Of a DNA stretch of 64,000 nt, positions 62,705-64,000 are shown one piece after another (within the stretch, counting starts at the first letter, position 1; every line of letters begins with the position of its first letter). Where the stretch lies: contig JAKOVD010000197.1 in NCBI GenBank assembly GCA_029782215.1, positions 62,001 through 126,000 of the forward strand. The letters run 5' to 3'. The stretch is from Chloroflexota bacterium. GTDB lineage: Bacteria > Chloroflexota > Anaerolineae > J102. The translations under genes were made by a program, and so were the position numbers. The notes below the pieces were generated by a model. The model did no database searches, was not told where the DNA came from, and saw only the letters and a program-made list of their open reading frames with translations.

Positions 62705-64000
62705 ATGGCAGAGACCTACGATCTCATCATCGCCGGCACGGGCGCCGGCGGCGGCACCCTCGCCCACGCCCTGGCCGGCAGCGGCATGCGCATTCTCCTG
62801 CTCGAACGCGGCGACTACCTGCCCCAGGAGGCGCAGAACTGGTCCCCTCCTGCGATTTTCAAGGAGAAGCGCTACAAACCCAGGGAAGTCTGGTACGGGG
62901 CCGACGGCAAGCCCTTCCAGCCCGGTGTGCACTACTTCGTGGGCGGCAACACCAAGGTGTACGGGGCGGCGCTGCCCCGTCTGCGCCGCCAGGACTTTGG
63001 CGCCGTGGAGCACGAGGGCGGCACCTCCCCGGCCTGGCCGGTGACGTATGAGGACCTGGAGCCCTACTACCGCCGGGCCGAGGTCATCTATGGGGTGCAC
63101 GGCGCCGCGGGTGAGGACCCGACGGAGCCGCCGCGGTCCGGTCCTTTCCCCTTCCCGGCCGTGCCGCACGAACCCGCCATCGAGGACTTGGGCGGGCGCC
63201 TGCGCCGCCAGGGCCTCCATCCCTTCCACCTGCCGATGGGCGTGGACCTGCGCTCAGGCGGGCGCTGCCTTCGCTGCAAGACGTGCGATGGCTTCCCCTG
63301 CCAGGTGCTGGCCAAGGGAGACGCCGACGTCTGCTGCGTCCGCCCCGCCCTGGCAGCGGCCCAACGTGACGGCCCCGGCCTGACCCTCTGGGTCCGCACC
63401 ACGGCGCGGCGGCTCCTGACCGGCCCCTCCGGGAAGCGGGTGACCGGCATCGAAGTCGAGAGGGATGGCGAGGTCCAGGTGGTGAGCGCCGATCGCTATG
63501 TCGTCTCCTGTGGGGCAGTGAACTCAGCCTTGCTGCTGCTGCGCTCGGCCAATGAGGCGCATCCCAACGGGCTGGCCAATGGCTCGGGCCTGGTGGGCCG
63601 CAACTACATGGTGCACAACAACACCGCGCTCATGGCCATTGCCCCCATGCACAAGAACCCGACCGTCTTCCAAAAGACGATGGCGGTGAACGATTTCTAC
63701 TTCAAGGGCCCGGACTTCGCCTATCCGATGGGCAACGTCCAGATGCTGGGCAAGCTGCAGGCCGGCATGCTGACCGCCGCAAAGGCCTTTGTCCCCAGGC
63801 CCATCCTCAAGGGGATGGCTGATCGCAGCGTGGACTGGTGGGTGATGTCGGAAGACCTGCCCGATGCCGGGAACCGGGTGGCGCTCGCCGGCGATGGCCG
63901 CGTGGTAGTGCATTGGCGTCCCAACAACCCCGTGGCGCATGGTAAACTGATCGACGCTGCCCGGCGCATGATGAAGGAAGCAGGTTACCCGGTCGTTCTT
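62705..64000 (+). CDS. GMC-family FAD oxidoreductase (partial, runs off the window)
   Basis: From ATG 62705 the frame stays open for 432 codons to the end. The FAD motif IAGTGAGGGTLAHALAGSG (in part) and LLLERGDYLP open the protein. HYFVGGNTKVYGAALPRLR (in part) matches the GMC substrate entrance, and WPVTYEDLEPYY is a family hallmark. A cysteine cluster (GRCLRCKTCDGFPCQ, about 199-213) is unusual and could be a small metal or iron-sulphur site. GMC enzymes oxidise alcohols and sugars, for example gluconate 2-dehydrogenase-type subunits. It is the last visible gene of the SorC block; the C-terminal His-containing active site lies beyond the window. Confidence 0.9.
   Translation, partial: MAETYDLIIAGTGAGGGTLAHALAGSGMRILLLERGDYLPQEAQNWSPPAIFKEKRYKPREVWYGADGKPFQPGVHYFVGGNTKVYGAALPRLRRQDFGAVEHEGGTSPAWPVTYEDLEPYYRRAEVIYGVHGAAGEDPTEPPRSGPFPFPAVPHEPAIEDLGGRLRRQGLHPFHLPMGVDLRSGGRCLRCKTCDGFPCQVLAKGDADVCCVRPALAAAQRDGPGLTLWVRTTARRLLTGPSGKRVTGIEVERDGEVQVVSADRYVVSCGAVNSALLLLRSANEAHPNGLANGSGLVGRNYMVHNNTALMAIAPMHKNPTVFQKTMAVNDFYFKGPDFAYPMGNVQMLGKLQAGMLTAAKAFVPRPILKGMADRSVDWWVMSEDLPDAGNRVALAGDGRVVVHWRPNNPVAHGKLIDAARRMMKEAGYPVVL

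Overview
The window is a high-GC bacterial chromosome segment. It looks like Chloroflexota (Anaerolineae/Caldilineae type), judged from composition and habits rather than a marker gene: many secreted or lipoprotein genes carry Thr-Pro linkers (ATPTPT type), several secreted proteins end in a short aromatic-(L)-P-aliphatic tail, and intergenic spaces hold short palindromic repeats. I saw no rRNA, tRNA, CRISPR array or transposase.

Layout. 1-5.9 kb: the 3' end of a Stealth-type polysaccharide phosphotransferase, a DXD glycosyltransferase, a secreted glycoside-hydrolase-like protein, an ornithine cyclodeaminase/mu-crystallin family enzyme, and a secreted protein interrupted by one in-frame TAG. 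5.9-10.8 kb: a minus-strand run of two small membrane proteins, ApbE flavinyltransferase, a ferric-reductase-like membrane protein, an OmpR-type regulator and its histidine kinase. 10.8-24.9 kb: an accessory region rich in secreted proteins and gene remnants. It includes a truncated hydrolase, a VOC protein, a hairpin repeat pair, an FG-GAP protein, a 1406-residue lipoprotein fusing two peptidases, a GH3 gene broken by one TAA, a collapsed beta-helix gene, a GAF-PAS protein, a pentapeptide protein and a subtilase.

25-42.3 kb: two export systems (a TetR-controlled YbhGFSR-like ABC exporter and a MacAB-like exporter with a lipoprotein), a PIN/AbrB toxin-antitoxin pair, an acyltransferase, a hydrolase/TetR pair, DUF2461 and DUF362 proteins, and a two-subunit CoA-transferase.

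42.6-64 kb: the most interesting part, two adjacent plus-strand carbohydrate catabolism blocks. Block 1 has a RpiR regulator, MtnA- and MtnK-type enzymes, a DhaK/DhaL pair, a ribose-type ABC importer, a beta-hydroxyacid dehydrogenase, an FGGY kinase and a RuBisCO-like protein. Block 2 has a SorC regulator with a visible promoter and operator, a zinc alcohol dehydrogenase, a ribulose-phosphate-epimerase-like protein with altered metal ligands, a Gfo/Idh/MocA oxidoreductase and a GMC oxidoreductase that runs off the window. Together they look like an uptake and breakdown route for an unusual sugar, polyol or sugar acid (methylthioribose/5-deoxypentose and branched acid sugars are the candidates). 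The combination does not match any pathway I know as a whole.
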